A stretch of 25,307 nucleotides of DNA from Apostichopus parvimensis (taxonomy: Eukaryota; Echinodermata; Holothuroidea; Aspidochirotida; Stichopodidae): assembly GCA_000934455.1 (NCBI GenBank), contig KN886817.1:1-25307 (forward strand), written 5' to 3'. The notes below the pieces were generated by a model that was not told where the DNA came from, ran no database searches, and saw only the letters and a list, made by a program, of their open reading frames with translations. Of the stretch, positions 12,201-18,640 are shown in pieces. The number at the start of each line of letters is the position of its first letter. Position 1 is the first letter of the stretch. A program made the position numbers and the translations under genes.

Positions 12201-15200
12201 GTTAAACAACCACACAATTTGTGCAAATATATTCATTAGTGCAATTGTTGCTCTGTATATTAACATTGGATGCATTGTTATCATTTCAGGTATTATCGAA
12301 AGACATTGATGATGTGCACAAGATAAGATTGGAAGCCACTGATGTTGACTTAGAAACATTCATGGGAATTCACATCAAAGAGGTAAGTTGGACTTGAGGC
12401 ATAACTGACATGATTTCTAAGATTGACTGATTCAAAAGTTGTACAGATCACCCCTTCCTTACCCCTCCCACCAACTTCCCTCCCCCTCTCAACATAAATG
12501 TTTGTTCTAAGCATCTAGGTATTTTTGTGTTATTACAGATGTGTATTTTATAGACTGTATATATTTTTTATGTTTGTCAATTGTGTGTGTCTGTGTCTTG
12601 AAAGTGGAAATAAATTTTGAAATGTTGTAGGAAGCTACATCCATACTGCATATTCCTCAGTTGTCCCTGTAAATATAAAATGCAAGTTGTTTGGGTAATC
12701 ATCATATTTCTCCTCTTCTTCTATCATCATTTCTCTGTATACAATTTACCTACCTGCCTTACTTTATACAGAGTAGACTATGTAAGTTTTGTACTCATTA
12801 ATGCGCGGAAAAATTACCTTTTGTATTTTTATCGATTTTAGGTGGCAATGGTACGTAACACAACAATGGAAGAATTGCTCTTCAAGGGAGACGTCTGGTT
12901 ACGAAGACTATCTGAGAAACCGGATCAAACTAAGGAAGAGAACAGTAGTGACAAAGATGGAGGAGAAAGGAAGAAGGACGAAAAGGAAGAAGTCGGTAAA
13001 GAGGATGATGATTCTCCTAAAGAGGAGACAGAGGTCGCGGAAGGAAAAGACAAAGGTGTTGCCGAGGAAGGTAAAGAAACAAATCCAAAGGAAGGGAAAC
13101 CAAGCGAGGAAGACAGAAAAACTAAAACAGAGGAAACGGATGCAGCTAAAGTAGACAGAGATGATACGAAGGAGGATGGGGACTTATCGGTCAAGGAGAC
13201 CGGTGATACCCCAAGTGATGCCAATGAGGCTACAGCAGAGGAGACCATTACAGAAAATCCTGATGCGGAGGAGAAGACAGACGTGGAAGCGATCGTGGAA
13301 GTTATGGATGACTTAATCGTAGAGTTACCTCTAGCAGGTGCTTCCACCTTGTCAGGTAAGTTGGAGCAAAAGCTTCTCAATCTCTTCTTATATGAAGGAA
13401 AGTTTTGGGGAGGGTGTGTGGTTATGTGGTTATTCCATATCTGGTAAGGTCATCTATTAACCTAAAAGGGACGGTGGCAGTTTGCAATATGTCTCTCAGT
13501 GCGGTACTACCTTTGCAGGTAATGCTGATCACAAAAGCGTTGTTTGTCCTTTCTTTGAAGAGAAGGTTAGGGGCAGGGATTATGTCTCTCTGTGTGACTT
13601 GACCTTGTCATGGATGTTGAGCAACGACTTTGTAAGAGGGATGCTTGTGGTAGGAACTACCTCTCTCTTGAGATGCAACAGCTATGTAACACAATTCATT
13701 CTGCCATACCAGAAGGGAAGGGCTTCTTTTTACCTTTTGTCTTGAGATGTAACAGCTATGTAACACATTTCATTCTGGCATACCAGAAGGGAGGGGCTAT
13801 ATTTTTATCTTTTGTCTGTAATTATTAGTCAGTTAGATGATCAGTCATAAGTCACTAGTTTCTTTCAGAAACCATCGTAGAATTTCATAATTGCCTCTGG
13901 TGTCTGCTCAATATGCCCTTAAACTGTCATTGTTTTAGTATGATTCATTACAATCCTTATTTGAACGTCAGTTTGTATGCATATAGCAGCATGAAAATTT
14001 GCACAAGACTTTAATAATATATATTTGTATCAGGAAATCATAAACAGAAGCATACTGTAGAAGTATTAACAGCTGCTGTTAGAGCATTAAAAAGTATAGG
14101 CTAAAAAATTGTGTTTATGAGCCTTGGTTTAATACAAGGCAATGCCTTCTGACTGGCCCTGTAATTATTTATAGGAATCACCATCTAGTTAATGTGGGGC
14201 TGTATAACTCATTTGGCGCATCGCAGGATTCTTATTCCCAAAAGTCACCGGACCGAATCCCGTTCTAGACAATATTTCCTTAGGCTTTACCAAGGACAGC
14301 TCATTTAAATGTGGTTGCAAGTACAATCCAGATGTCAACCAGCTGATATAATTTGCAATACTCTCTTTGTTTTTTGTCTTCTGTTTGTCAGTTTTGACTT
14401 ATAAGATTGAGGTCCACACCAGTTCTGATGAAGGCTCATCGAGTAATGCTAATGCCTATATTACCATTCATGGAAGCCGGGGTGACACAGGGAAGAGAGA
14501 TTTATGGAAGTCTGACAAGCCAGTTAAATTCCAACTTGGCCAGGTATGCAGAGCTGTAGCTTGAATTAAAACAAAAGAGAGAAATTAATGCTCTATTTGA
14601 TGTCTAGGAAAATGATGTGACAAATACATGTTATTATTACAAAACTCATTATTACACAATAAGATCCTGTTAAACAAAGCAGTGAATGAATAAAGGTATA
14701 ACTATGTGCAGATATATTAAATGATGTGGAAACAAGCAGGGAAGTTATTTGATGACTCCTGTCAGGTGCTACCACCTTGGCAGGTAAGGTTGAGCAAGAG
14801 TTTTTGCACAGTCTTTTCATAGGAAGGAAGTTGGGTGGGAGAGATGGTTAGTTGTGGGGATAGGGAGAGCATGTTATGTAAACTAGGATCCATTAAGACA
14901 AAGCAGTGTATACATACAGGTATACTTTATGTGCAGATATTGTCCTAGTGCTTGGTAAACAGAGAAGATAATGATCCCACTGAGTAGCCTTCAATTAAAC
15001 TAATCATTGATGCAGTCCATTGCATAGTGCCACACTTATGAGGAATTGATAGAGACTTTCCACAAAAACTTCCAAGATAAATATTGTCCAACTGAGAGTC
15101 ACTCATTTGATTACAAAAGCTATTTATCTGCTTCCCACCCACAGACTACTTTTACACTCTAGCCTTCTATTTCTTCTCACTTACACTGTCTAGCCCAAAC

Positions 15201-16476
15201 ACTTGTTTACAGTGCATATAAAATACAAAGGCAAGCAAAGTAACTGTATGGTAATGGTAACTGTACAAGTGTTGATCTTAGATATGTTGTAAATATAACA
15301 TAGAGAGCTTGCGTCATTTTAAAACATGTTGTAAAATTCAAAGCAAGTATCAAAAGTTTGCCAAGATATACTGTACTTTTGTAATAGATGTATTGGCCAA
15401 AGTTGCCAAACCTACCTTGTATGGCATTCGGTTGAAGTTTGTTACTGTTAGTAAATGGTGTGGTTTATTACCAGCAAATTACAGGGTTTTAGTCAAGAAA
15501 CTTCTTTGAATATGTACAGAAAATTGCACTAATAGCTTTAGTGAAACTCATCTGATGTGGTATAAAGCTATGAATTGAAACCAGATAATGGTTTAAGAAG
15601 CAAAGTTGTACTACTGAATGGCTTATTAATATGTAAAATAGCTAATTAATATACATGGCAATGTAGTGTACATCAAATGTCTAATACCTTTCATGATCGT
15701 GATTGATTTTAAAGCCAACATAATTCCTGACATAATTCCTGCTGGCATAATGCTGGAATAATTCAGCGTAATTCCTAATGGAATCAACTTATCAATAATA
15801 TGATGAGTGAAACGACTGACTGTATTTTGCACTTGGATTTGTAACAGTCGTTTCTATTTATTCACATTGACCAATTATTTCTTTGCAGGTGGATACCTTC
15901 TACCTTCAGGCAGTTGACATTGATACTATCCAGAGGGTTACCCTGGGCCATGATGGTATCACAGAAGAGAGTGATTGGAAGGTAGACAAGATTATACTCT
16001 CTCTGCCCTCCTACACTCCCGGTAAGATGACATTCGCATGTAATAAGTGGTTTTCAAGAGAGAAAGATGACGGACTTACAGAGAGGATTTTAGAACCATC
16101 AGGATTACTAACCGGAGATGAAGAAGAGGGTAAGAAACCAACTGATGGGGAAGATGAACCAGGAAAGGGTGAAGTGGATGATACAACTGAAGGAGGAAGA
16201 AAAGATGAGGAGGGAAGAGATGAAAATGCTGGAGGAGAGGCAGAGAAGAAAGATTGTAAAGGGGATGATGGAGATAAAGCCCAAAAGGAAGAACCAGAAA
16301 AAGATAAGAAAGATGAAGATGGTAAGAATCCTTCAGGAGATGGTGGAGAGGAGGCAAAGAGTGATGATAAAGACGCAGCCAAATCAGCCGATGGGAAAGA
16401 CAAAGAGAATTCCAAGGCCAAAGAAGAAAGCAAAGAAGAGCAAGATCTTATGAAAGATGACGATAGTGAAATGTAA
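1..16476 (+). CDS. FN3-PLAT multidomain protein with acidic inserts (3' part, 11 exons joined)
   Basis: The eleven exons (1-256, 1156-1446, 2884-3483, 7040-7423, 8605-9057, 10027-10551, 11716-11873, 12290-12382, 12842-13355, 14392-14543, 15889-16476) join in one frame to 4014 nt, or 1337 residues plus TAA. Every junction is GT-AG and phase-compatible. Domain order is: end of an FN3 domain (residues 1-85), five FN3 domains (86-182, 183-382, 383-510, 511-661, 662-836), PLAT1 (837-1091), PLAT2 (1092-about 1215), acidic tail (to 1337). Glu/Lys-rich disordered inserts interrupt most domains. PLAT2 resembles LOXHD1 repeats; PLAT domains bind lipids or proteins at membranes and FN3 domains act as spacers or adhesion modules. 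No membrane segment is visible. The acidic composition fits an intracellular protein, but the N-terminus and any signal peptide lie outside the window. I do not recognise a named orthologue. A poly(A) signal at 17211 closes the transcript. Confidence 0.88.
257..1155 (+). other. Intron; minisatellite near its start, otherwise unremarkable
   Basis: AT-rich intron between two FN3 exons, with donor gtaagc at 257 and acceptor tattttgttttag at 1155. Apart from the short tandem repeats at 481-574 I see no gene or element. Short antisense open frames here come from the repeat itself. Confidence 0.8.
481..574. repeat. Minisatellite with 15-bp and 17-bp units
   Basis: Two copies of a 15-bp unit (aagactgcagaccat, 481-495 and 496-510) run into four copies of a 17-bp unit (agaccatatatagtaac, 504-520, 521-537, 538-554 and, after a 3-bp spacer, 558-574). 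The two units share the agaccat core, so one probably grew from the other by slippage. Confidence 0.9.
1156..1446 (+). CDS. Exon 2: FN3 domain without acidic insert
   Basis: Encodes residues 86-182, a normal-length FN3 domain of about 95 residues. Visible landmarks are PEKVQDLTA at the start, the B-strand Trp in INVAWKPP, strand C GFVATC, and the F-strand Tyr in DVYEIEVFTI. Where its neighbours carry the acidic insert, this domain has only a short Ser/Thr-rich loop (about residues 117-132). The acceptor is ttgttttag|ag and the donor a|gtatgt; both ends are phase 1. Reading on past the donor gives only a short tail to TAA at 1485. Confidence 0.88.
2271..2352 (-). mobile_element. 60-bp retroelement-like insertion flanked by 11-bp direct repeats
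   Basis: The 11-mer tgtagaaagtt occurs at 2271-2281 and again at 2342-2352, bracketing 60 bp (2282-2341) whose centre is a hammerhead-like motif on the minus strand. Perfect direct repeats around so small a unit look like a target-site duplication. Hammerhead ribozymes are known in the terminal repeats of Penelope-like elements and in non-autonomous retrozymes, so this is probably a severely truncated copy of one of those. No coding remnant of the parent element is present. Confidence 0.55.
2298..2336 (-). ncRNA. Hammerhead ribozyme-like motif (type I)
   Basis: Read on the minus strand from 2336: stem I strand GCCT (2336-2333), core CTGAAGA (2332-2326, fits CUGANGA), one extra A, stem II GATCC (2324-2320), a TGCTA loop, GGATC (2314-2310), then GAAA-CGTC (2309-2302) and the closing stem I strand AGGC (2301-2298). 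The palindromic ACGT in GAAACGTC is the minimal stem III seen in hammerheads that work as dimers. Predicted cleavage is after the C at 2302. The extra A before stem II departs from the textbook core, so activity is unproven. Confidence 0.6.
2884..3483 (+). CDS. Exon 3: FN3 domain with about 118-residue acidic insert
   Basis: Encodes residues 183-382, twice the length of an ordinary FN3 domain. The fold starts normally (B-strand SITVSWKKP, strand C GYEISCF), is interrupted at about residue 222 by roughly 118 Glu/Asp/Lys/Ser-rich residues with Glu runs near 3121 and 3321, and resumes with TETVISGL and the F-strand EYRVEITSL. Acceptor is catttgatag|ag and donor a|gtgaga, both phase 1. A perfect GTAAGT lies at 3001-3006, exactly where the insert begins, and phase-compatible AGs lie at 3353-3354 and 3356-3357 where it ends, so the insert could be an alternatively spliced exonic intron. 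Confidence 0.88.
4449..4476. repeat. Perfect 12-bp inverted repeat with 4-base loop
   Basis: Arms tattttacacat (4449-4460) and atgtgtaaaata (4465-4476) are exactly complementary around the loop aaac. It would form a hairpin in the pre-mRNA. No neighbouring feature suggests a function. Confidence 0.85.
4663..4770. repeat. TA/TAGTA-rich low-complexity tract
   Basis: Irregular repetition of tatatagta-type units for about 110 bp. It creates open frames on both strands that are rich in Tyr, Ile and Met, which I regard as artefacts of the repeat. Confidence 0.85.
4803..4854. repeat. Two adjacent hairpin-forming inverted repeats
   Basis: The first has 7-bp arms gacacct (4803-4809) and aggtgtc (4816-4822) around a 6-base loop. 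The second has 9-bp arms catgttata (4823-4831) and tataacatg (4846-4854) around a 14-base loop. They abut without a gap, next to the TA-rich tract. Confidence 0.7.
5213..5605. repeat. Diverged tandem duplication of a 199-bp unit, each with a G-rich core
   Basis: Unit 1 (5213-5411) and unit 2 (5412-about 5605) align at an offset of 199 bp. Shared blocks include gtttctga..taatgtgga, aaacagtt.aaggaatgtat, caacttacttga and ggggaagaaaa. In each unit the block after cttacttga runs into a G-rich tract (5302-5338 and 5494-5537) that could form G-quadruplexes on the + (sense) strand. The open frames across this stretch are explained by the duplication and the G-runs. Confidence 0.8.
7040..7423 (+). 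CDS. Exon 4: FN3 domain with about 40-residue acidic insert
   Basis: Encodes residues 383-510. The FN3 landmarks are a Pro-rich start (PPPILSTEQ), B-strand EIVVTWSTPP, strand C GYKVVCYK, and then EVAFEQLESDTMYFIEMFTV carrying the F-strand Tyr. Between strand C and the second half lies a Glu/Asp/Lys insert (roughly nt 7168-7290) of about 40 residues, the shortest among the interrupted domains. Acceptor is atttctag|ag and donor a|gtaagt, both phase 1. Confidence 0.9.
7427..8280 (-). mobile_element. 5'-truncated CR1/L2-like non-LTR retrotransposon
   Basis: A minus-strand reading frame (7932-8276) carries the C-terminal signature of reverse transcriptase proteins from this class. An AT-rich 3' region of about 500 bp follows, ending near 7430 in an ATT-type microsatellite tail, as is usual for CR1/L2-like elements. 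The 3' region itself contains a diverged duplication with an offset of about 194 bp (7560 and 7754, both starting tgtaaaagcctaaa). The 5' end stops at about 8280, so the copy is dead on arrival. It lies antisense inside the host intron. Confidence 0.7.
7932..8276 (-). pseudogene. C-terminal remnant of non-LTR reverse transcriptase protein
   Basis: About 114 codons stay open. The diagnostic stretch is GDRAFSVSAPRLWNALSNSV followed by LTTFKTALKTYYF, the well-known C-terminal tail that follows the reverse transcriptase domain in CR1/L2/Jockey-type elements. None of the catalytic reverse transcriptase motifs remain because the copy is 5'-truncated. The frame ends at TAA (7934-7932). It is a fossil rather than a functional gene. 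Confidence 0.75.
8605..9057 (+). CDS. Exon 5: FN3 domain with about 60-residue acidic insert
   Basis: Encodes residues 511-661. FN3 landmarks are B-strand LTVSWKQP, strand C SGYLVNIVL, TSTIFGGL, and an F-strand TVFAVHVASI in which the usual Tyr is Phe. The insert (about nt 8725-8930) is acidic but less monotonous than the others and has two Cys close together (CERIC). It lacks the Cys that ends strand C in its sister domains. Acceptor is cataattag|aa; the donor g|gtgagt at 9058 gives a G rather than the A found at the other FN3 junctions, again phase 1. Confidence 0.88.
9058..10026 (+). other. Intron without recognisable elements
   Basis: AT-rich intron of 969 bp, donor gtgagt and acceptor gtttaccttcag. 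I see no repeat, RNA or coding-like stretch. Confidence 0.75.
10027..10551 (+). CDS. Exon 6: FN3 domain with about 90-residue acidic insert
   Basis: Encodes residues 662-836, the last FN3 domain before PLAT1. Landmarks are LPVVDLTATS, B-strand ITLAWSPP, strand C GYRIKCTM, then SSYQIDGL and F-strand EYLIQVWTL. The insert is rich in Glu, Lys, Asp, Ser and Asn, with repeated DQS motifs near its end. A perfect GTGAGT at 10162-10167 marks the insert start and an in-phase AG at 10430-10431 marks its end; the 270 bases between are a multiple of three. Acceptor is taccttcag|gt and donor a|gtgagt. Confidence 0.9.
10552..11715 (+). other. Intron; possible degraded minus-strand coding fragment
   Basis: 1164 bp, donor gtgagt and acceptor tttattcttcag. 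The stretch from about 11200 to 11650 looks less AT-rich than its surroundings and includes a 57-codon minus-strand open frame (11412-11582) with protein-like composition, possibly from an unrecognised mobile element. The rest is ordinary intron. Confidence 0.6.
11716..11873 (+). CDS. Exon 7: first part of PLAT1
   Basis: Encodes residues 837-889, strands 1-4 of a PLAT/LH2 beta-sandwich: GDWTVQVLMHDD matches the opening YxVxVxT strand, and LLYLSIIGSSSSEDN matches the AxVxIxG strand with its following loop. The exon enters in phase 1 and leaves in phase 0 at cag|gtttgt, a weaker donor than the others. PLAT2 has an intron at the equivalent point. The usual Asp/Gly-rich pattern of this region is degenerate compared with PLAT2. 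Confidence 0.85.
11874..12289 (+). other. Short intron within PLAT1
   Basis: 416 bp, phase 0. Donor is gtttgt and acceptor atcatttcag. Nothing else is recognisable. Confidence 0.75.
12290..12382 (+). CDS. Exon 8: middle of PLAT1 (31 codons)
   Basis: A small exon of exactly 93 nt, phase 0-0, encoding VLSKDIDDVHKIRLEATDVD and 11 further residues to HIKE (residues 890-920). It aligns with the VDTFYLQAVDIDTIQRVTLG part of PLAT2. The normal GHD..DW signature is replaced by EATDVDLETF here, so PLAT1 is a diverged domain. It falls below the size most open-frame scans report, but strong splice sites on both sides (tcatttcag|, gag|gtaagt) and the phase fit support it. Confidence 0.82.
12383..12841 (+). 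other. Short intron within PLAT1
   Basis: 459 bp with pyrimidine-rich stretches (about 12447-12490, 12700-12740) and acceptor atcgattttag. Nothing else is visible. Plus-strand open frames that begin here run into the next exon out of frame. Confidence 0.75.
12842..13355 (+). CDS. Exon 9: end of PLAT1 broken by about 125-residue acidic insert
   Basis: Encodes residues 921-1091. It opens with VAMVRNTTMEELLFKGDVWL, equivalent to the strand leading to the CNxW motif of LOXHD1-type PLAT domains, then RRLSEKP. A Glu/Lys/Asp/Thr-rich insert follows for about 125 residues, and the fold closes with MDDLIVELPLAG, equivalent to the DDGxxxRELxP last strand. The insert therefore sits in the final loop of the PLAT sandwich. 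It enters in phase 0 after gattttag and leaves in phase 1 at g|gtaagt. A decayed copy of its 3' end lies at 14723-14850. Confidence 0.88.
13667..13817. repeat. Two tandem 74-bp units
   Basis: Unit 1 starts at 13667 (cttgagatgcaacagctatg) and unit 2 at 13741 (cttgagatgtaacagctatg). Both continue with gtaacaca.ttcattctg.cataccagaaggga and end in a t-rich cttttgtc. Identity is high, so the duplication is fairly recent. Confidence 0.88.
14198..14268 (+). mobile_element. tRNA-derived SINE remnant
   Basis: An A-box-like taactcatttgg (14205-14216, 10 of 12 to TRGCNNAGYNGG) is followed by a B-box-like ggaccgaatcc (14250-14260, 9 of 11 to GGTTCGANTCC). The sequence after it (cgttctaga) recurs after a second B-box at 21027-21037, so this is one member of a repeated family rather than a functional tRNA gene. 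The arms of a cloverleaf no longer pair well. Confidence 0.6.
14392..14543 (+). CDS. Exon 10: first part of PLAT2
   Basis: Encodes residues 1092-1142: VLTYKIEVHTSSDEGSSSNA, then AYITIHGSRGDTGKRDLW and PVKFQLGQ. This is a textbook LOXHD1-type opening: YxIxVHT strand, Asn/Ala-containing turn, the AxITIxG strand, and the GDTGxRxL loop. Enters in phase 1 (tgtttgtcag|tt) and leaves in phase 0 (cag|gtatgc), at the same position as the first PLAT1 intron. Confidence 0.9.
14660..14948. repeat. Direct repeat pair (~65 bp) at an offset of about 224 bp
   Basis: Copy 1 (14660-14725) and copy 2 (14884-14948) share agatcc/ggatcc, aaacaaagcagtg / agacaaagcagtg, aggtata.ct and atgtgcagatat. The PLAT pseudoexon begins at the end of copy 1, so the pair may mark the duplication that also moved the exon fragment. 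Confidence 0.7.
14723..14850 (+). pseudogene. Decayed copy of PLAT1 exon 9 end and its splice donor
   Basis: Bases 14723-14783 align with the last part of exon 9: gatgtggaa against gacgtggaa, ggaagttat.gatgact, then caggtgct.ccaccttg.cag. The match continues through the donor (gtaagg for gtaagt) and about 65 bp of intron (gagcaa.ag, ggaag.aagtt, gggaga). A deletion of about 16 bases and an in-frame TGA break the copy. It sits 1428 bp downstream of the original, inside the next domain's intron. Confidence 0.75.
15889..16476 (+). CDS. Exon 11: rest of PLAT2 and C-terminal acidic tail
   Basis: Encodes residues 1143-1337. PLAT2 finishes with all its hallmarks: VDTFYLQAVDIDTIQRVTLG then HDG, DWKVDKIIL, the CNKWFSREKDDG motif and ERILEPSG. 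A tail of about 120 residues follows, dominated by Glu, Lys, Asp and Gly, of the same type as the internal inserts. The frame closes at TAA (16474-16476). That TAA overlaps a perfect donor, at|gtaagt from 16473, and a phase-2 GTAAGT donor always produces an apparent TAA in read-through. The true exon may therefore end at 16472 and splice to 16682. Confidence 0.88.
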   Translation: MDTFYLQAVDIDTIQRVTLGHDGITEESDWKVDKIILSLPSYTPGKMTFACNKWFSREKDDGLTERILEPSGLLTGDEEEGKKPTDGEDEPGKGEVDDTTEGGRKDEEGRDENAGGEAEKKDCKGDDGDKAQKEEPEKDKKDEDGKNPSGDGGEEAKSDDKDAAKSADGKDKENSKAKEESKEEQDLMKDDDSEM

Positions 16477-16681
16477 GTCATGTATCATGCTACCACCAAT
16501 TAAATGTGTATCTTTCAAAATCTACATTTTATTTTGTCGATTATGTCGAAATGTTGCAAGATTAAATGTCGATGTCTTTGATGGTTGCAATAGGTATGTA
16601 AATATCACTATTACTAAGATGACATATAATGTGTTTTACATATCAGGATCGGTAAATCCATAACTGTTTTTGTTTCTTCAG

Positions 16682-16817
16682 ATTATTAAGATTTTTGAAA
16701 TTAAATCTAAGTACCTTCAGTGACATACAAATGTATATTTCAGGAGTTTATGATGATGATGATATGTATTTAAATCAGAGTAAAAGTGTTCAAGTACTTA
16801 ATTCCTGTAGGCTGTAG
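16682..16817 (+). CDS. Candidate alternative last exon (45 codons)
   Basis: A strong acceptor, tttttgtttcttcag, ends at 16681. If the GTAAGT at 16473 is used (phase 2), the split codon becomes ATA and 44 further codons stay open in AT-rich DNA before TAG (16815-16817). The tail begins ILLRFLKLNLSTFSDI and contains four Asp in a row. It has no family signature. The poly(A) signal at 17211 would serve either version. The support is the paired splice sites and the phase match only. Confidence 0.4.
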
Positions 16818-17210
16818 CCATGAAGAAAGTTGCTCATGAGGAAGATATTTAGGTATAACTTGTGTATTAAAAATATCAGTGAAGTCATTAATATAATAGC
16901 TTCTGATTATAATATACCTTCAATTTTTTTTGGGGTGGGGGTGGGTACTTGATGGACCGTTTTAACTTATTGCAGTCATTCAAATTTGTTATTTTTGGAT
17001 CATGGCAGGATATTAAATTAATATAATCTATTGATGTATTCTATAAAGAAGTAAATGTGATAGTGAAACTCATCAATAACTATGGCATTCAATGATAAGG
17101 TACCAAATTTGAAGCAAAATCCAAGAACTTCTGTTGATACCATTTATTTGCAAGCTTTTATTGACCTTGATTTATTTATACCAGTTAACCTAAACATTAC
17201 CACCTTGTTT

Positions 17211-17216
17211 AATAAA
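17211..17216 (+). terminator. Canonical poly(A) signal AATAAA
   Basis: This is the first canonical AATAAA found after the last exon. A T/GT-rich stretch follows (ttttattttttttcctgtttgtg, 17230-17252), as expected downstream of a cleavage site. Earlier ATTAAA variants near 16499 and 16562 could be used by shorter transcripts. The 3' UTR would be about 0.75 kb. Confidence 0.6.
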
Positions 17217-18269
17217 GCTATCATTTGTTTTATTTTTTTTCCTGTTTGTGATAAGTATATATATATATATGTACTAATGACATGCATGTTCTGTAGATAT
17301 AATGTACATAATTTATGTTAGCTTACACATTATTTCTGAAAGGTATTAATCGAAAAGCACAGATCAACAACAAAAAAATTCAGAAAGGTAAACAGAAAAT
17401 ATGAAAACAAATATGTATTCATATGCAACACCTTGATCAAACACCTTGCTATTATTTCCTATATATAATATATAACACCAACCATGTGTTAGTTGTAAAT
17501 ATCGCTTTGTGGATGTTACTGTCCAGATCAAAAGAAAGAGGTAAAATAGTAAAAATATAAAAACATATCATATTTATAGGTGAAGGGGGAGTGCATTTTA
17601 ATAGGATTGTATGTTGACACTTTTATTTAAAGAATTAAGCAGAGATGGATTTCTTTTCCAAATGCATATTGACTAATAAATTTATTCAAGGATTTAGTAT
17701 ACAAAATGAGATGGATTTGGTAACTGCTGTTCATCAATGACCTATTTTCTCTGTCAATTTTGTTTTAACTTTAAATTGATTACTTAAATGCCAGTTTTGA
17801 GAAGACGGATATTTATAGCACCAACTAACAGCAGATGAATTTTGTATATCTTTATTGATGGCAGAAATGAAGGCAGTTTGTCAAGAGAGTGTATTTAATT
17901 TTCTCATGATGGTGGGGCTATATTAGAATACCAACTGAGAAGTTTATACAAACATATTCAAGATACAAAAGACAATATTGTCAGGCAGGGGGAATTTGTA
18001 TGATCAAGCTTACTAAGTATAGTTGTTATTTTCTTATTTTTCCTGATGTGATTTTTTTTCTTCTAATATGTTACTTCGTTTAGTGGCACATGTACATAAT
18101 CACCAACCATGATATTACTTGAACCCCATGCAGTACTTGCATGTAGAATTATATTACTAAACTATATCAATAATGTAATTGTTAGTTTACACAGCCTGGG
18201 ATGAAAAATCTCATTATCAACTGCATGGGATTATATCACTATCATATCTATTGCTGATGTAACCTAGTC

Positions 18270-18640
18270 AATATCACATGCATAAGGATTGTGACAGCAA
18301 GCATAAATAATGTGGTCACATGCATCAGGACTATAACCACATGCACAAATCATGTGATAACATACAACAATAAGGACTGACCACATGCATAAATAATGTG
18401 ATCACATGCATCTTTACAGTGACCACATGCATAAATAATGTGATCACATGCATCTTTACAGTGACCACATGCATAAATAATGTGATCACATGCATCTTTA
18501 CAGTGACCACATGCATAAATAATGTGATCACATAACATAAGGTCTGTGACCACATGCATAAATACATTGATCACATGCATCAGGAGTGTGACCACATGCA
18601 CAAATAATAATGTGATCACATACATAAATAGTATTCTATC
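18270..18640. repeat. Tandem array of 42-bp units built from 21-bp half units
   Basis: Units start at 18379, 18421, 18463, 18505, 18548 and 18590, so the period is 42 with one 43. The first three are nearly identical. Each unit is two related 21-mers, gaccacatgcataaataatgt and gatcacatgcatctttacag(t), sharing the core cacatgcat. Diverged copies continue upstream to about 18270, and cacatgca/gtgata fragments recur as far as about 19010, which suggests an old array. As 42 is a multiple of three, open frames encoding VITLFMHVVTVKMH-type repeats appear on the minus strand; I regard them as artefacts. Confidence 0.9.

Larger units (their letters stand above)
13356..14391 (+). other. Intron with a 74-bp tandem repeat and a tRNA-derived SINE
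   Basis: 1036 bp. Overlapping open frames between 13400 and 13830 in several phases come from locally repetitive sequence, including two 74-bp units. A SINE remnant lies at about 14198-14268. Acceptor is tgtttgtcag. Confidence 0.75.
14544..15888 (+). other. Intron within PLAT2; contains a dead PLAT exon copy
   Basis: 1345 bp. It contains a decayed copy of the exon 9 end (14723-14850) and a 65-bp direct repeat pair around it (14660-14725 and 14884-14948). A short imperfect repetition of ataattcct occurs near 15718-15775. Acceptor is atttctttgcag. Confidence 0.8.

Noticed and set aside
12925-13380. Minus-strand frame of 151 Ser/Val-rich codons
   Set aside because: Same reason: a shadow of the acidic insert in PLAT1. 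The real exon has matched splice sites and PLAT motifs.
13405-13828. Three overlapping plus-strand frames with Cys and aromatic residues
   Set aside because: Overlapping in all phases and covering a 74-bp tandem repeat; the flanking exons join in phase without them.
14198-14270. Functional tRNA gene
   Set aside because: A and B boxes are degenerate, the cloverleaf arms do not pair, and a related fragment elsewhere shows it is a SINE.
16118-16453. Plus-strand Lys/Arg/Met-rich frame
   Set aside because: A shifted reading of the same acidic codons, without splice sites or domain motifs.
16011-16481. Minus-strand frame of 156 codons rich in Ser, Pro and Leu
   Set aside because: It is the complement of the GAR-rich acidic tail; stop-free antisense frames follow automatically from Glu/Lys codons.
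18379-18632. CRISPR-like array
   Set aside because: Units are contiguous without unique spacers and the genome is eukaryotic; it is a minisatellite.
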